Position numbers and translations under genes: made by a program. Shown in pieces: positions 1-11,401 of a DNA stretch of 64,000 nucleotides. A model generated the notes under the pieces. It had not been told where the DNA came from. It ran no database searches and saw nothing but the letters and a program-made list of their open reading frames with translations. The DNA lies in NCBI GenBank assembly GCA_006384855.1, contig VCJN01002536.1:1-64000 (forward strand). Direction: 5' to 3'. The number at the start of each line of letters is the position of its first letter. Position 1 is the stretch's first letter. This DNA is from Tetraselmis striata. Lineage: Eukaryota > Chlorophyta > Chlorodendrophyceae > Chlorodendrales > Chlorodendraceae.

Positions 1-2860
1 TGCACAACAATACATGTTATTGGCACATATATGATGGCCCAGATGCATAGAGCATTTATGGTGCAATGCCCGTAGATGTGTGAGGAAACATAGTAGCTCG
101 GGGTTGGGTGGGTTTGGGTGGCATAGTCACGTAAGGCAGAGTGCGCACACGTGCGTGTGACGATGCTAGATAGGACCAGTGCAGTTCTGCCCACTGCAAG
201 CGACACCCCCTTGACTTCAAACGCTTATAGCGGCTCAGGGAGTGCTCCGAAAATTCTAAAAAATGCGCAAAAAAATCCTTGCGTCAAACGCGAGAGGTGA
301 ATTTCGATTTTTGAGCACCTAATTTGCACGTTTTGACCACTTTCTAGCGATGAACATAAAATACATCAATCACGGCATCATTTCGCAACACTCAGCCTCA
401 ACATGGGGGCGTAGCTTTGCGCTATGTGTGTCCCCTTACTCCATACGCATTTGTGTGACAGTGTTATGAATGTAGATGCACACGGGCGGCGCAAACTTGC
501 CACATGCTCCCTCTCTAGCCATGTCCTCGATGGCCAACAACATTGTGCTGTTTTCAACATATTATTTTTGCTGATATTCAAGCATTTAATAGCGCGCTGC
601 TATGTGGCATTCTACTTGTGATTCGGCGCAATTGCCATGCGTGCACGTGACCCCCATTGATGCATGCGCTCTCGCCTAAGCCAAGGAGGGCTCAATAAGC
701 CTTTCATGCGTGAGTAGGCAACAATAACAGCACCATTTTTGGCCGAAAATCACGCCATGTAGTGATGAAACTGTAATCAAGGGCTTGTGCAATACCCTTA
801 GTGACCTAATCTTGGTGCCCCACACATGTTGTAGGTGAAACTTACACTAAAGATGGCAGCATGTCAGTACGGCGTGGATTTGCGCGTTGGATGTATGCGT
901 ACGAAGGGATGGCGCAACTTGTTATTTTCCAGTGCAAGTTTTACACGCATTGATTTGCCATTTCTCGAGGGGCGCAGAACGACGCATGCATGCCCTGTCG
1001 CACGGTTAGGCCTAGAGCGCGCCCCCATTTTTCCCCAAGTCGACCTCGCCCTTAGTCACTTGCATGCAATTGCCCACGCCGTATTTTCTACATGACATGC
1101 GCATGTCGAACAAAACTGCAAAACCCAAACTTATGTGGAGGGGTGTAGTTTAGATCATTTCAAGTTGAGTATGGTTTTGCCAGTGATGAGCGAACGGAGA
1201 GAGCGGTAGATTGACGAAGAAGGAGTAGCGTCAGGTCACGAAGAGAAAGACACCGGGAAGGCCACCGCGGCGGAGTCTTGTTGAACTTGGAAGGAGCGAT
1301 GTGACTGAAGAAGAAACCATGCGCGCCAGGTGAAAGGAGGATGTTAGGGTCGATGTAGTCCAGAACTACGTCGGAGTTTGCGGCACAGCCGCCTTGGTCA
1401 CTTTACTTCACCCGAATCTACTGCCGCCCCGCCGTACTACAAGTACTGTGCATATGCCATATATTGTATGTGCATTCCCCTTCGTAGAAAGTCTTGCCAT
1501 GTACGTATATGTTTGACTGTATTGCCACATCAGCACCGGCGGCGCCAACCGCCGAGTGGTACAGTGGCGCATTTCTATGATATAACTTATAATATTCATA
1601 AACAGCTTGCGATATGATAAAATTAGGTGGCGGAGGGGAGGCATTGATGCTTGCTACGCTCGTGATTCCGCTCTGCGCTGGTTCGAATATTGCCGCCCCC
1701 TCGGTGGAAATAAATATAACCAAGGGGGTGGTGGTGGTGGGGGGGGGGGGGGGGGTAATGCAAATATTGTTAGTTTCTCCTACAAACCCTAGTACAACGG
1801 CTTTTCGCGCGACCCGATAAAAAAGGCGATGTGCTCGCCCCATGCGGGCGGATTTTCCTTGCGTAGGGTCCCGGTAGGCGCAGCCCAGGCAATAGCATAA
1901 TATGGGAGCGTATTCATTCATGGCCAGCCCTACTACATACCCTTGGCTAGACGATTTTCTAGCAGGTGACCATATGGACACACCCGCTGACTCGGTGGCT
2001 GCACCCCTGCGCAGTACGGGCTCAAGCCCGACTCTACCAAAGGCGCAATGAATGCGGACAACAACTGCAGCAGGTGGATGGGGCGGCCGGTTTTAGAGCT
2101 GCAAATAAAGCCTTAATCGCCGTAGTATTGGCCATTTGCGAGTGACGACGGGGAGAGCGGGCCTTTGTTAATGTGTTCCACGATGGTAGAGCCAACTTTT
2201 GGCGTGCAGATGTACACAAGGAACGCATCCATATTATACGTGCTTCTATATTATTCGTGCCCTCGTGACATTGGGTCAGCAAATTCGTGCTACCGTATAT
2301 TAAAATTCGTGCTCTCGTGAAATTGGGTTAACTAACTAATACTCATCACTAAACAATGACACGCACACGTATGGCTTTTACAACGAGAGCACAACAAACG
2401 CCACTTGCCAGGTAGGGCTGCCGCGCATGATGTTGTGTTCACGTATGACACATAGAAGGGCGCGGCCGGAAACGAAGGCGCAGGCTGATGATGGGCCAAT
2501 CATCTACAATTTATGCTTGACAAAGGGGCAAGACGTTCATGGTTAGGTGTACATAGAGCGACCCACAACAGCAAGCAGGCGGTAGTAGGCAGCAGCAGCA
2601 AGTATAATAATATTATCTATGACTACTAAACGCTAGACCGCGCGCCGCCGTCACTGGTTTTCGTCGCCTCGTATCGTACCCTGCAGTCACGCAGTCACGC
2701 GCGTCGTGACTTCGGATATCGGCGCCGTATAATCCTTACAACGATGGTGCTCCCCAACACCCGACGACAAGTTCGACTACACAGCTGAGCCCCCGCGGGC
2801 CGCAAGTGTATACTTGATTTTGCTTCCTATTGACAGACGCTCACTCGTGATTGGAAAGGT
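1..2860. other. Gene-free stretch
   Basis: I see no supportable gene here. The open frames are short, overlap on both strands and show no recognisable motif. The only obvious structure is a G-rich run at about 1722-1756 (GGT repeats followed by a G homopolymer). The last 100 bases presumably hold the promoter and 5' leader of the downstream gene, but no clear element can be named. Confidence 0.6.
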
Positions 2861-2910
2861 GGGCAAGTACAGCTCAGTAGCCTGCCGCCGAGCGGCCAGG
2901 GGTCGCCGGC

Positions 2911-4241
2911 ATGCCGCTACCTTGCAGCGGCAATAACGAGGGGGACTCCGCGGAGATCCTCATCGTTGGAGCGCCGGGTGTGGGAAGGCATACGCTAGCC
3001 CAGCGACTGGTGAATCACGACGCCCCTAGCGAGGCGCATGCGGGCAATCCTGATCGCTGGATCATCGACACCAAGTACTACACGGCAGAGGCGCGCCTGT
3101 CGCTGGCCTCCTGCGCAGACGAGGCCAGCCTGGCGGATGCGCGCGTCGCGGAAGCGCTCCTCCTGGTGCTGGATGCCTGCGACCCGGACTCTTGGACTGC
3201 CGCGCGCGCGTGGGGCGAGGCAGCGGACCTTGATGCGTGCAGCATCCGGCTGTGCATTCTGAACAAGGCGGACCTGCTGCCGGTGGGTACAGAGCTGCCA
3301 CAGCTGCAGGAGTGGTGCCTCGACAACCAGTTTGAGGCCATCCAGGCGAGTCGCCCAGTCATCCGTGGCAGGGCCCGCCGCTGCGCTTGCTGTAATGGTG
3401 AACAAGTGCACACCTGTTTCGATTCGGCTCACGTGCCTTGCTCGGGTAAGCTGGCAGCCAGGAAGGCTTGCCATCCTTGCCATGCTACATGATCCCCATC
3501 GACCATGGGACTTCATGCCACGACCGATGCATGGAGGTGACTCGCCTAGTTCTACGTCAATTACATCCGGCACCCAGCCCATGCGCCAGATGTGCTGGAT
3601 GCATGGCTAGCTATGGTATCTCCAGGGGGCTACATCGCTACTGATGGCTAACAGGGATGCCATGTGGCTCTGGAAACGCGCACTTACAGTATTCATCGTC
3701 TTATCGGTCAGGAATCACTCCCCTCAGCGCTGAGGTTACCCTCTACTTGCTGATTGCCCTGCAGGTGTGCTGCACAGATTCAGATCTGGACAAAGAGCTG
3801 CTATGGGAGGGCGACATGCAAGGGGTGCGGCGGGTAGTGCAGGCGCTGCAGGCGCACGCCTGGCCGGGCCTGCAGATGAAGCCAAGGGCGGTCACGGCAG
3901 TGAGTGCAGCACCGCCGGCACAAGGGCCGGAGCTGCAAGGCGCTGATACGGCGTCAGAGGCTGATGACACTGGCGTTGAGACTGCTTCTATCACGGGGAC
4001 CGAGTCTGCACGCACGGAGGCTGCACTTGCCAGCCTCATGGGCGCCATGTTTAGCGACGCGGCTCTGGAGCAGGATGAAGAGGAGGAGGAGGGATTGGGA
4101 CTGCGGGAGCTGGAGGCCATGATGGCGAAGGTTGCCCAGCAACGCAGCCAAGTTGGCAGTCTGACAGATGAAGAACGCCGCGAGCAGGCCGCGGCGCTGG
4201 CAATGCAGATGATGAAAACAATGGGCCTAGAGGATGAGTGA
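2911..4241 (+). CDS. AAGAB: p34/AAGAB-like alpha- and gamma-adaptin-binding protein, two exons
   Basis: Exons 2911-3345 and 3765-4241 give a 303-residue protein. Residues 15-28 form a P-loop-like strand-loop (GAPGVGRHT), followed by LLLVLD (83-88) and NKAD (118-121), so the N-terminal half is a small-GTPase-like fold. Across the splice site the sequence runs WCLDNQFEAIQ into VCCTDSDLD and then GVRRVVQALQAHAW (165-178), the pattern seen in AAGAB. An acidic linker leads to a C-terminal helix with LTDEERREQAAALAMQMM, matching the family's conserved tail. Family members bind AP-1/AP-2 adaptin subunits in the cytosol and chaperone clathrin adaptor assembly. The intron appears to use a GC donor (CAG|GCGAGT) with a normal CAG acceptor and keeps phase 0. 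The gene converges on the kinase downstream. A Rab-like GTPase is a less likely alternative because the C-terminal domain fits adaptin binding. Confidence 0.85.
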
Positions 4242-4739
4242 GCGGTGCTGCTGCTGGCCAGCCAACCCTCCTTGGCTCTCTCAATCTCCTGCCTACCCAT
4301 TGCTGGGCATGAAGCTGGATCAGGCCCTGCCAATCCCTCTATGCTGCATTATCGCGGTATGAGGATGGGCGCGAGCATGTGAGAAAGTATATGGACTGCG
4401 CTGAGGGGAGGGACCCGGCAGTTCCGGCTAGGGATGTGAAAGAGCCAGTGTTTTGCATGCAATGTACTTACAATTCAGACAGTGCATCTGGCCCAAGCAG
4501 ACAATGCCAGAGTAAAAAGCAATTTGGGACCTGAGCTACTACCTGTACATCGTGACAATGTTACTGAGCAAAGCTAGCCAGCAGAGTGTGTGTCATTGAT
4601 TTTTTAGAGGTGGGCTTAGGTTAGGTTTGTACAGGCACATCTGGGAGCATGCTATGAAAGGGCCATTTCCCAAAATACCTATTATATATATTGTGGGTAC
4701 GCGTTATGAATTTTCCAGGCATGCTGTGTGCTGTGGCCG
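4242..4739. other. Spacer between convergent genes
   Basis: This short spacer separates the 3' ends of the AAGAB-like gene (+) and the kinase gene (-). It should carry both 3' UTRs and polyadenylation signals, but no distinctive motif stands out. Confidence 0.6.
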
Positions 4740-5993
4740 TCAGAGATTCAGCATAGGGAATGGCGCATCTATAGGCTGGCCAGCTGCGTTCTTCAGCATA
4801 CCCTCCTGCATCCAGACGGTGTCGCACTCTAGCGTGATCTTGACACCAGTCGAGGCAAGCTTCTTGCCCGTGAACCACGGGTGCTGAAGAGCTTCCTTTG
4901 CTGTGATGCGCTTTTTGGGATCGACCACGAGGAATTTCTTGACGAGGTCCTTTGCCTCGTCGCTCACAAGCTCCCAGACAGGATCCTTAAACGAATACTG
5001 CCCGCGCTGTATCTGGCGGAAAAGGCGAACGCAGCCGTCATCCGCGTCCTTGGCGGTCTCCACGAAGGGCGGATGGCCGCCCAGGAGGATGAACAAAATG
5101 ATGCCACACGCCCACAGGTCACACTCCGGCCCGTATCCTTCCGTGCGGTCGTCGTTATCGATGAGGGTGAGGGCCTCCGGGCTGACATACATGGGGGTGC
5201 CGCACACCGTCTGCATACCGCGGTCCCTTCGCATGCGGGACGACAGCCCAAAATCGGCAATTTTCACGCTCGTTATGTCGCTGGGATCCAGGAGAAGAAG
5301 GTTCTCGAGTTTGAGATCTCGGTGGGCGATGCCGCAGTGGTGCAGGTGCGCAATGCCCGTCAGTACCGTGCTCAGAATCGACCGAGCGTCTTCCTCCGGC
5401 AGACTGCCGCGCTCCACCAGCGCGGACAACAGCTCGCCACCAGGTACCAGCTCGAGGATCATGTACACCTTGTCAGCTTCGAGAAAGTACTCCTTCAGGT
5501 ACGTCAGGGCAGGGTGGCGGCCCAACTGTTGAAGGATGCGGACCTCGTTCACGATTTCGTCCAGAGTGCTCTCGCCGTCGTCGGGTTTATACCCTGGCGG
5601 CGGGAGCCTCAATATTTTGCAGGCCCATTTTTCTCCGGTCTGTCGCTGTACGGCCATGCGCACGGAGGAAAACGAGCCGTTGCCCAGGACCTCGCAAATC
5701 CGGTAGCACTGCCGGACTTGGCTTATCTCGCCCGTAGACCCGCGCCGCCGGCGCAGGGGAGCAGGTTGGGTGTGCGAATTTTCAGGCTGAGGCGTTGAGA
5801 CCGAGCGGTCGAGAGGACGGTCGGTCCGTGGGGTCGGGGATGGTTCGCTAGGCTTCGTCACGCTCTGGGTCCGGCGGTCGGGGAGGGCGTTGTTCTGCGC
5901 GACGAGGTAGTTGGTAAGCCGACGCATAAGGTGCCCGCCGGATTCCAGCCGGGTGGTTGCCGGCTGGTTACGGGACTTTGTCTCTACAGGCAT
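4740..5993 (-). CDS. CaMK-group serine/threonine protein kinase, intronless
   Basis: A single uninterrupted frame encodes 417 residues. The kinase domain covers about residues 97-373: glycine-rich loop GNGSFSSV (104-111), catalytic lysine in ACK (126), alpha-C glutamate near 150, catalytic loop HRDLKLEN (224-231), DFGL (247-250), a TxxY/SPEAL activation segment (266-274), and the CaMK-typical tail PKKRITAKEALQHPWF (359-374). All catalytic residues are present, so it should be active. The N-terminal 95 residues are Ser/Pro/Arg-rich and probably disordered or regulatory. About 44 residues follow the domain, with no clear calmodulin site, EF hand or FHA domain. It most resembles CaMK/CHK2/DCAMKL-type kinases, and the exact subfamily is not determined. 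The start is the first ATG of the frame. A long antisense frame over the same DNA (4881-5798) is a compositional shadow. Confidence 0.95.
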   Translation of the reverse strand: MPVETKSRNQPATTRLESGGHLMRRLTNYLVAQNNALPDRRTQSVTKPSEPSPTPRTDRPLDRSVSTPQPENSHTQPAPLRRRRGSTGEISQVRQCYRICEVLGNGSFSSVRMAVQRQTGEKWACKILRLPPPGYKPDDGESTLDEIVNEVRILQQLGRHPALTYLKEYFLEADKVYMILELVPGGELLSALVERGSLPEEDARSILSTVLTGIAHLHHCGIAHRDLKLENLLLLDPSDITSVKIADFGLSSRMRRDRGMQTVCGTPMYVSPEALTLIDNDDRTEGYGPECDLWACGIILFILLGGHPPFVETAKDADDGCVRLFRQIQRGQYSFKDPVWELVSDEAKDLVKKFLVVDPKKRITAKEALQHPWFTGKKLASTGVKITLECDTVWMQEGMLKNAAGQPIDAPFPMLNL

Positions 5994-6350
5994 GCTGCGT
6001 GCAGGTTCTGGAGAGTTGCACTGAGGTAGCCTTTCGCTGGCTTCGTTTGGGGTGAGGTGGGGTTTGCGAGGCAGAGGTGGGGGTGAGGCCCACGAGGCTG
6101 TGCGGGGCGCGGGGCTGGCACTATTGGTACAGAGGTATCAACCGGCAGTGACGGATAGATTTTTTGTGAACTCGTATTAATTCGACAGTAGTCCAGCAGC
6201 CACTGCGCGTGCCAGTTTCCGCGTACAGTTTCCCCATCGGGCCCGTACAGTTTCCCCATCGCATGGCGCCGCGGCATATTCTGTATGGCCCGGCGGTAAA
6301 GATACTCATACAGGTATATATCGTGATGCGCGTCGCGCTGGATACCAGCC
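5994..6350. other. Upstream region of the kinase gene
   Basis: Probable 5' flank of the minus-strand kinase. A short direct repeat (ACAGTTTCCCCATCG) occurs twice at about 6227-6262. No recognisable promoter motif is seen. Repeat-family sequence begins at about 6350. Confidence 0.4.
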
Positions 6351-6359
6351 AGTAGCGCT

Positions 6360-7060
6360 ACCAGTACCTGTACCGGTGTGAATTACAAGAGGGGCAGTAA
6401 CAAATCCACCTACCGGTAGTTCTAAAAGTAGTACTAAAAAAATCAACACATCAACCGGTACGGGTACCCGCGTATCTTGCGCGGCTCGTAGTTACTGCTG
6501 TCCCGGTATGTTAATATATCAGATATACTACTGGTAAGGCGGATTTATTCTACCCTGTACTCGTACCTGACCCCTGCTCGTACTGGTATAGCAGGCTGGC
6601 CGCCGCTGCCGCGCTTGCGCTTCATCTTTAGCGACGTAATCCTCAGCTACCGCCCGCGGTACATCATCAGGTAGCGACTAATCCTTACGTGCTGGGCGCC
6701 TCGGCGTCTTCGCCGCGTTGTTTACTTTTTTTTTCGCCCCCGGGACAGGACTGGCACCAGTGAAACCCTTGCACCGTCTCTACGACGGCCGTTATTTACT
6801 TTGTTATACCATTTGCCCCGCTCAGTTTACTCGTAGTCGCAACATACCGTGTGAATTACAAAAAGGGCAGCAACAAATCGACCTACTGCTTGAAGAAGTA
6901 ATCCTTACTAAAAACAACACAGCAAGCCGCCTAAAAGCGGCCGCCCGCATCCAGCGACATACCGTACATACGGGTACTGGTGTGAATTACAAAAAGGACA
7001 GTTCCCCAGAATAAGAAAATCAACACAGCAAGCCGCCTAAAAGCGGCCCGCATCTCGCAT
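6360..7060 (-). repeat. 3' tail array of the RT/nuclease element
   Basis: This block holds at least three degenerate copies of a tail module. Read on the minus strand, it carries the hairpin GCCGCTTTTAGGCGGC, then a T-rich stretch, then CTTTTTGTAATTCACACCAGTA. The hairpins lie at 6926-6941 and 7032-7047, and GTGTGAATTACAA motifs at about 6380, 6850 and 6980. The same module follows the second copy of the element (24401-24530), so it is probably the 3' UTR, duplicated here. Inverted relatives lie at 10000-10180, on the 5' side of the element. Confidence 0.65.
6735..6792. repeat. Dispersed ~58-bp repeat (CGCCCCCGGGACAGG family)
   Basis: A roughly 58-bp sequence starting CGCCCCCGGGACAGGACTGG and running through an ACCAGTGAAACCC core. 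Nearly identical at 61508-61566, and divergent at 37186-37237 and 37437-37498. It follows a T-rich run in all four places. No coding sense or pol III box is apparent. Its function and parent element are unknown. Confidence 0.7.
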
Positions 7061-9973
7061 GAGGCGGGATGGATGAGTGATACGCGCACGGTTCAGAGTC
7101 CGGGCCACGCGAGCACGTGTGTGTGTGGGTGATCCTCGGACGTGCTGTGCAGCTTCAGCAACGGGATGGCAGAGGAATCTGCGCCGTCTGATGAGGCAGC
7201 GAGCGCGCTCTCGAGCGGCCACCAAGCTTAGGACCCCGAGGAAATCTCTTGCGAGCAAGGCCTCCTGGTGAGCCCGGGTGATGCACCGAGTGCCCCGCGA
7301 TGAGAGGGCACCCCGATCCGCAGCCAAGCATGCGATACTGCGCACTGTGCGGTGCACCCCCTTGCTCACCTCACCCATTGTGCCGAAGACCATGCCCGTG
7401 TACTCCGACATATCCACGATGTCTCGAAGAGGACCCTTCTGCCCGGGCTCCGTGTTGTCCCCAGCCGCATCCCGCGCAGCCAACCCCCGTTGTATGTCGC
7501 CCAACAGGGAGCGCTCAAACCGATCCACAGCCGTGGCCCGGGGCACTGAAGTGTACTTGACCCCGTACCGCATAGTCTTGAACTCCAACAGCGTGGACTT
7601 CAAGCTCCGGGGATCATAGCTCCCGGTCACGACGTTGAACGCCGGAAGGGAGAGCTCTGCGTCCGGCACTAGGTCCTTGAGCTCATCCCTGGGTACGGTG
7701 TTGCCGAGAGGCACTGCCTGCTGGAACAAGTCATCCACCTCCCGCCGTACTGCGATACCTAGGTCGTGAACACAGTGATCGCGGAAGGCATCTGCGATAG
7801 CGTCGTGATGTACACGCAAGTGAGCGTCTCCAGGCGCCGGGAGGTTCATGAGCGCGTCGCCGTATAGATCAACAATGACAGGGTTGTGCTCTGTCGAGGG
7901 CAGAATGATCTGGCACCCAACCACCGGGGCCAAGCACGGGCTAGGCAGAAAGAAGTACCCGGCAGCGACCTCCCGCAGCTCATGCGGAGTCATGGCTGTC
8001 CGCGCGGTGGGGATGGCCACTATCCACATGCCTGACGCCGCGTCGAGCTGGTTGAACAAGATCCGTTCCCTACATGTGGCGGGGAGAGCGCACACCTCAT
8101 TTCGAAGCCGAGAGTTGTTGGCCTAGTCTAGAAATGCCGTCAGCTCCTTTTGCGAGCCCGACGCAGCCTCCACTTCCCGCTCCATCTAGCGTGCATCTGC
8201 GTCGCCGAGATGGCCAGCAGTAGCCACTTGGAGGCGGCCCCACGCCTCGCGCATCTCCGCGGCGTAGCTGTCCGACCCATGAGCATCGTTGAGGAAGTGG
8301 TCATACTGGCGGGCGGAAGAATTTGCGTTGAAGATGCCTCGGCCAAGTACGGACCCGAGCTGTGGGTCGAAGAAACCATGGGTGGGGGTGGGGGTGCCGG
8401 AGTTCCTAGTCAGGAATCTTGGGAGGATGGCATTCATGCAGCCGACGAAGGCGGCATCACGAACGGTAGCCATGCGGCGGATGCCAGCTCCCTTCAACCG
8501 AGTGGGGAGGTGAAGCCTGCTGCGCGCCCTGGCCACTGCATCCTCGCTCAAGGTAGCCACCTCCGCTGCCATGGGGTCGGGGTCGTGCAAAAGCTCCGCC
8601 AAGAAATCGGTGACCACCGGATTGGTGTCGGTGCCGTACGTGGAGGGATCAAAAGAGACCCCTAGCACCCGTTCGACCGCCGCGAGGATGGTGGCATCCA
8701 CCGCCTCCGCAAAGGCCTCCACCTCGGACGGAAGACAATTGCGGAGCCAATACCCCGCCTTGTGTTGCATGCAGTGCTTGAGCAGGGCCCATGCGTGGTG
8801 ATGCAAGGCGTGGGTGTACCGACGGATGGGCTTGGCAGATAGAAGCTTGCTCAGGCTAGCGTCCACCTCCTCTCGTAGCTCCTCCGCCTTGCCGCGCATG
8901 TACGCCTGCACATACTCTGGCGATCCGAGCGGCACGTTCAGGACCGCGATGCCGTGATGGCCATCTAGCTCGGGCCACTCGATGTCGGCCGGAGCCTCAC
9001 GCCGCGCGGCCTCCATGTCAGCGTTGTACGCCTGCATCTTGTCGAAGCGCACCTCAAGCCCCACGGACGCCTTGATGGACGTGCGGAAGGCGTGAAGAGC
9101 CGGCCAAACGTGCTCCGGAAGGCCCACCAGAAATCCATCGTCGGCGTTGAAGCGCGCCGCCCCGTCATTGACCTCCAACGTGGTATCACACTGTTGTACC
9201 TCGGGGTGAATCGCGACGCAAAAGGAAGTCGTGGCCAAAGGTGCGCCCTGTTGCACGCCGTCCTCCGACCGCAGAGGGGCGGACCGGTCGTCCACGACCA
9301 TATACGAATCCGTGGAGAGGGAGGCTAGGAGCGCAGGGATGACAGGGTGTAGTGGAGAGCAATCGATGTGGCGTTGGATGATGGTGCGGCGCCATGCCTC
9401 GTTGTAAGCGTTGCGAAGGTCTGTGTGGACGATGACGGCACGTGGGCCAAGCTTCTCGGCGATGAGCCGGACGCCGTGGATGAGCACTGAGTCGCCCGCG
9501 GGAATGCCAACGCCAAGCTGAGATGGAGCGAGCACTGACACGTATGCCTCCTTCATGTTGTCCACCACTGCCCGCTCCGCTGCGCGCCGCTCCGCCTCCC
9601 CGACTGCCACAGGCCGCACGTCCGGGGCCCTCCCCTCGCCTAGCTTCTTGACATGTGCCACGAGCCTAGCAGACGCGAAGAGCCGGTTGAACCACCCGGG
9701 CAGGCGACCTTGGAGGTACATGGAGGCAACCTCCGACATGGCGCGGACTGCCGCGGGCCCGGACGCTGGGGCGTATTCGCCCACCAAGCAGCGGAGATAC
9801 TCGTTGCGCATGCCTGAGGGCCCCGCCGCCACGTGCTGCTTGAGTTGCTGGTACGGCACGCGCATGTCCACCGTCAGGGCGGCCTCGTCCACCGGAATGT
9901 CATACGCGGCGTCTGGGATCGGGTGGCTACGGGACGGGTGACATACGTCTACCGTCACCATTATTATCAGCAT
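7037..9973 (-). pseudogene. Reverse transcriptase with putative C-terminal PD-(D/E)xK endonuclease (copy 1, two in-frame stops)
   Basis: A single minus-strand frame runs about 979 codons and is broken only by TAG codons at 8186-8188 and near 8120. The N-terminal part has reverse-transcriptase motifs: GPSGMRNE, HTDLRNAYNEAW (motif A aspartate), GVQQGAPLA and FNADDGFLVG in place of the usual YADD. The last third has HHDAIADAFRDH and then PDAELSLP...LLEFKTM, a D...ExK arrangement (ExK at about 7575-7583), which suggests a restriction-like nuclease downstream of the RT, as in R2/RLE-type non-LTR elements. The nuclease call is inference. Copy 2 (22940-24416) has sense codons where copy 1 has both stops. 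The N terminus appears truncated. The natural stop codon lies inside the hairpin at 7032-7047. No separate gag-like ORF or N-terminal zinc fingers are seen. Confidence 0.8.
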
Positions 9974-10372
9974 AATTTTGCTGTTGGTACAGTTACTCGT
10001 AAACTTACCTGTACCAGTCGTTGCGACTGCCCTTTTTGTAATTCACACCAGTCGTTGCGACTACTTCGCGGTAATTCAAACTACCCCGTATCAGTAGTAG
10101 CGATGTGTAGTAGGTGGATTGTTACTGCCTTTTTTGTAATTCGCACCGGTACTAGTAGCGACTACTGTATCTCATGCGCATAATTACACACGTGCATGCT
10201 GGATATACAGTACCAAAGTCATGCTGTGCTGCTGCGGTAAGTTTAACAGAGCACGAATGCCGGCTCTGGATTACGACATGCTACATGTCACGGTATGCTG
10301 ACGCTTCGACGATTTGCTCCGCATGTATATTCAAAATATAGTCGCTACTTTTTTTTTTGGTGATTTCCGATT
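9974..10372. repeat. Inverted tail-family repeats beside the RT element
   Basis: This stretch has no gene. It contains three copies of CCCTTTTTGTAATTC-type motifs (about 10028, 10062, 10130), the inverse of those in the 6360-7060 block, plus a TAGCGACT octamer at 10156 and its reverse complement at 10340. The RT element is therefore bracketed by inverted copies of its tail module. Confidence 0.5.
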
Positions 10373-10929
10373 CCCCTACCTCTTGGGTTGAGCGGAGGAA
10401 AAGGAGAGCCGCGTCCGAAATCGCCTGGAATACGCGAGAATTGATACCGGTTGCAATACGGTTTTATCGCGGATTTTCAGGCGTCCGTCTTCCGTCCGTC
10501 CTCCGTCCGTCCTCCGTCCTCGTGTGCTGCGTCTTCGTGAATGAACCGTCATACGTTCGATCTGTGCTCGTTTGATTTCTAGGCACTCCTACCACAGTCC
10601 GTAAAAATCCTGCGACTAGGACGGATCTATCGTGAATTATACCGGAAACATACTGCAAAAATCACGAATGTCCGTCCTTCGTCCTCCTGTGCTGCGTCTT
10701 CGCGTATGAACCGTCATACGTTCGATCTGTGCTCGTTTGATTTCTAGGCACACCTCCGAAGTCGGCGAGATTCTGAATGGATGCGCGTGTATTCTAGCCC
10801 AGGCACGTCATGTATTCGTCTGAAACGCCAAAATAACGCGGTACCGCAGCGCGTTTTTACTGCTGAATCGGCAAGCGAGACTCGCCCTCTATATTTATAC
10901 AGCGACTATATACACGGTGGTCGGAGGAT

Positions 10930-11109
10930 ATGTTCTAAACTAGTTTATGTGGTTTCTCTACCTGTACGAGATAGCCCTGGCGCGGCGCCCGTAGCGCGTG
11001 TGTGCGCGCGCACGATTGCGGGGGCCGGTCAGAGCCACCACCTGCCTTCACGGCGGACCGACCGGTCACTCTCCTTTGCTGTGGCACGCTCCATCGAGCG
11101 CACCACAGC
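10930..11109 (+). repeat. PAT1 split repeat A1
   Basis: 180 bp identical to 13693-13872. It marks the 5' end of PAT1 and starts ATGTTCTAAAC. Confidence 0.95.
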
Positions 11110-11401
11110 AAAGTCGCGGCAATTTTGCCGCGCAGGGTGCCGGTCTTCCGCCATCGTACCATGTACGGTGAGCGACGCCTTTCGGGGCCCCCCCTGGGAG
11201 AAACCCGTTAGGGTTTGTGTGGTTAATGTACGCGCGCCGCTTGCGACGTGCTAACTACTACCCGCGAACGAGCTGCTGATTACTCGCCCAACGCGAGGAG
11301 AGGACGAAGCTGCAGCGCTTCCCCATTCAGTGGAACAAGGTCCAAGACCTTCGACCAGTGTCGACCAACAGTAACCCCTGGCTGCCCCTTCCCTTGTGGG
11401 C

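Noticed and set aside
4881..5798. 305-codon plus-strand frame
   Set aside because: Exactly antisense to the kinase domain; a GC-driven shadow with no domain of its own.
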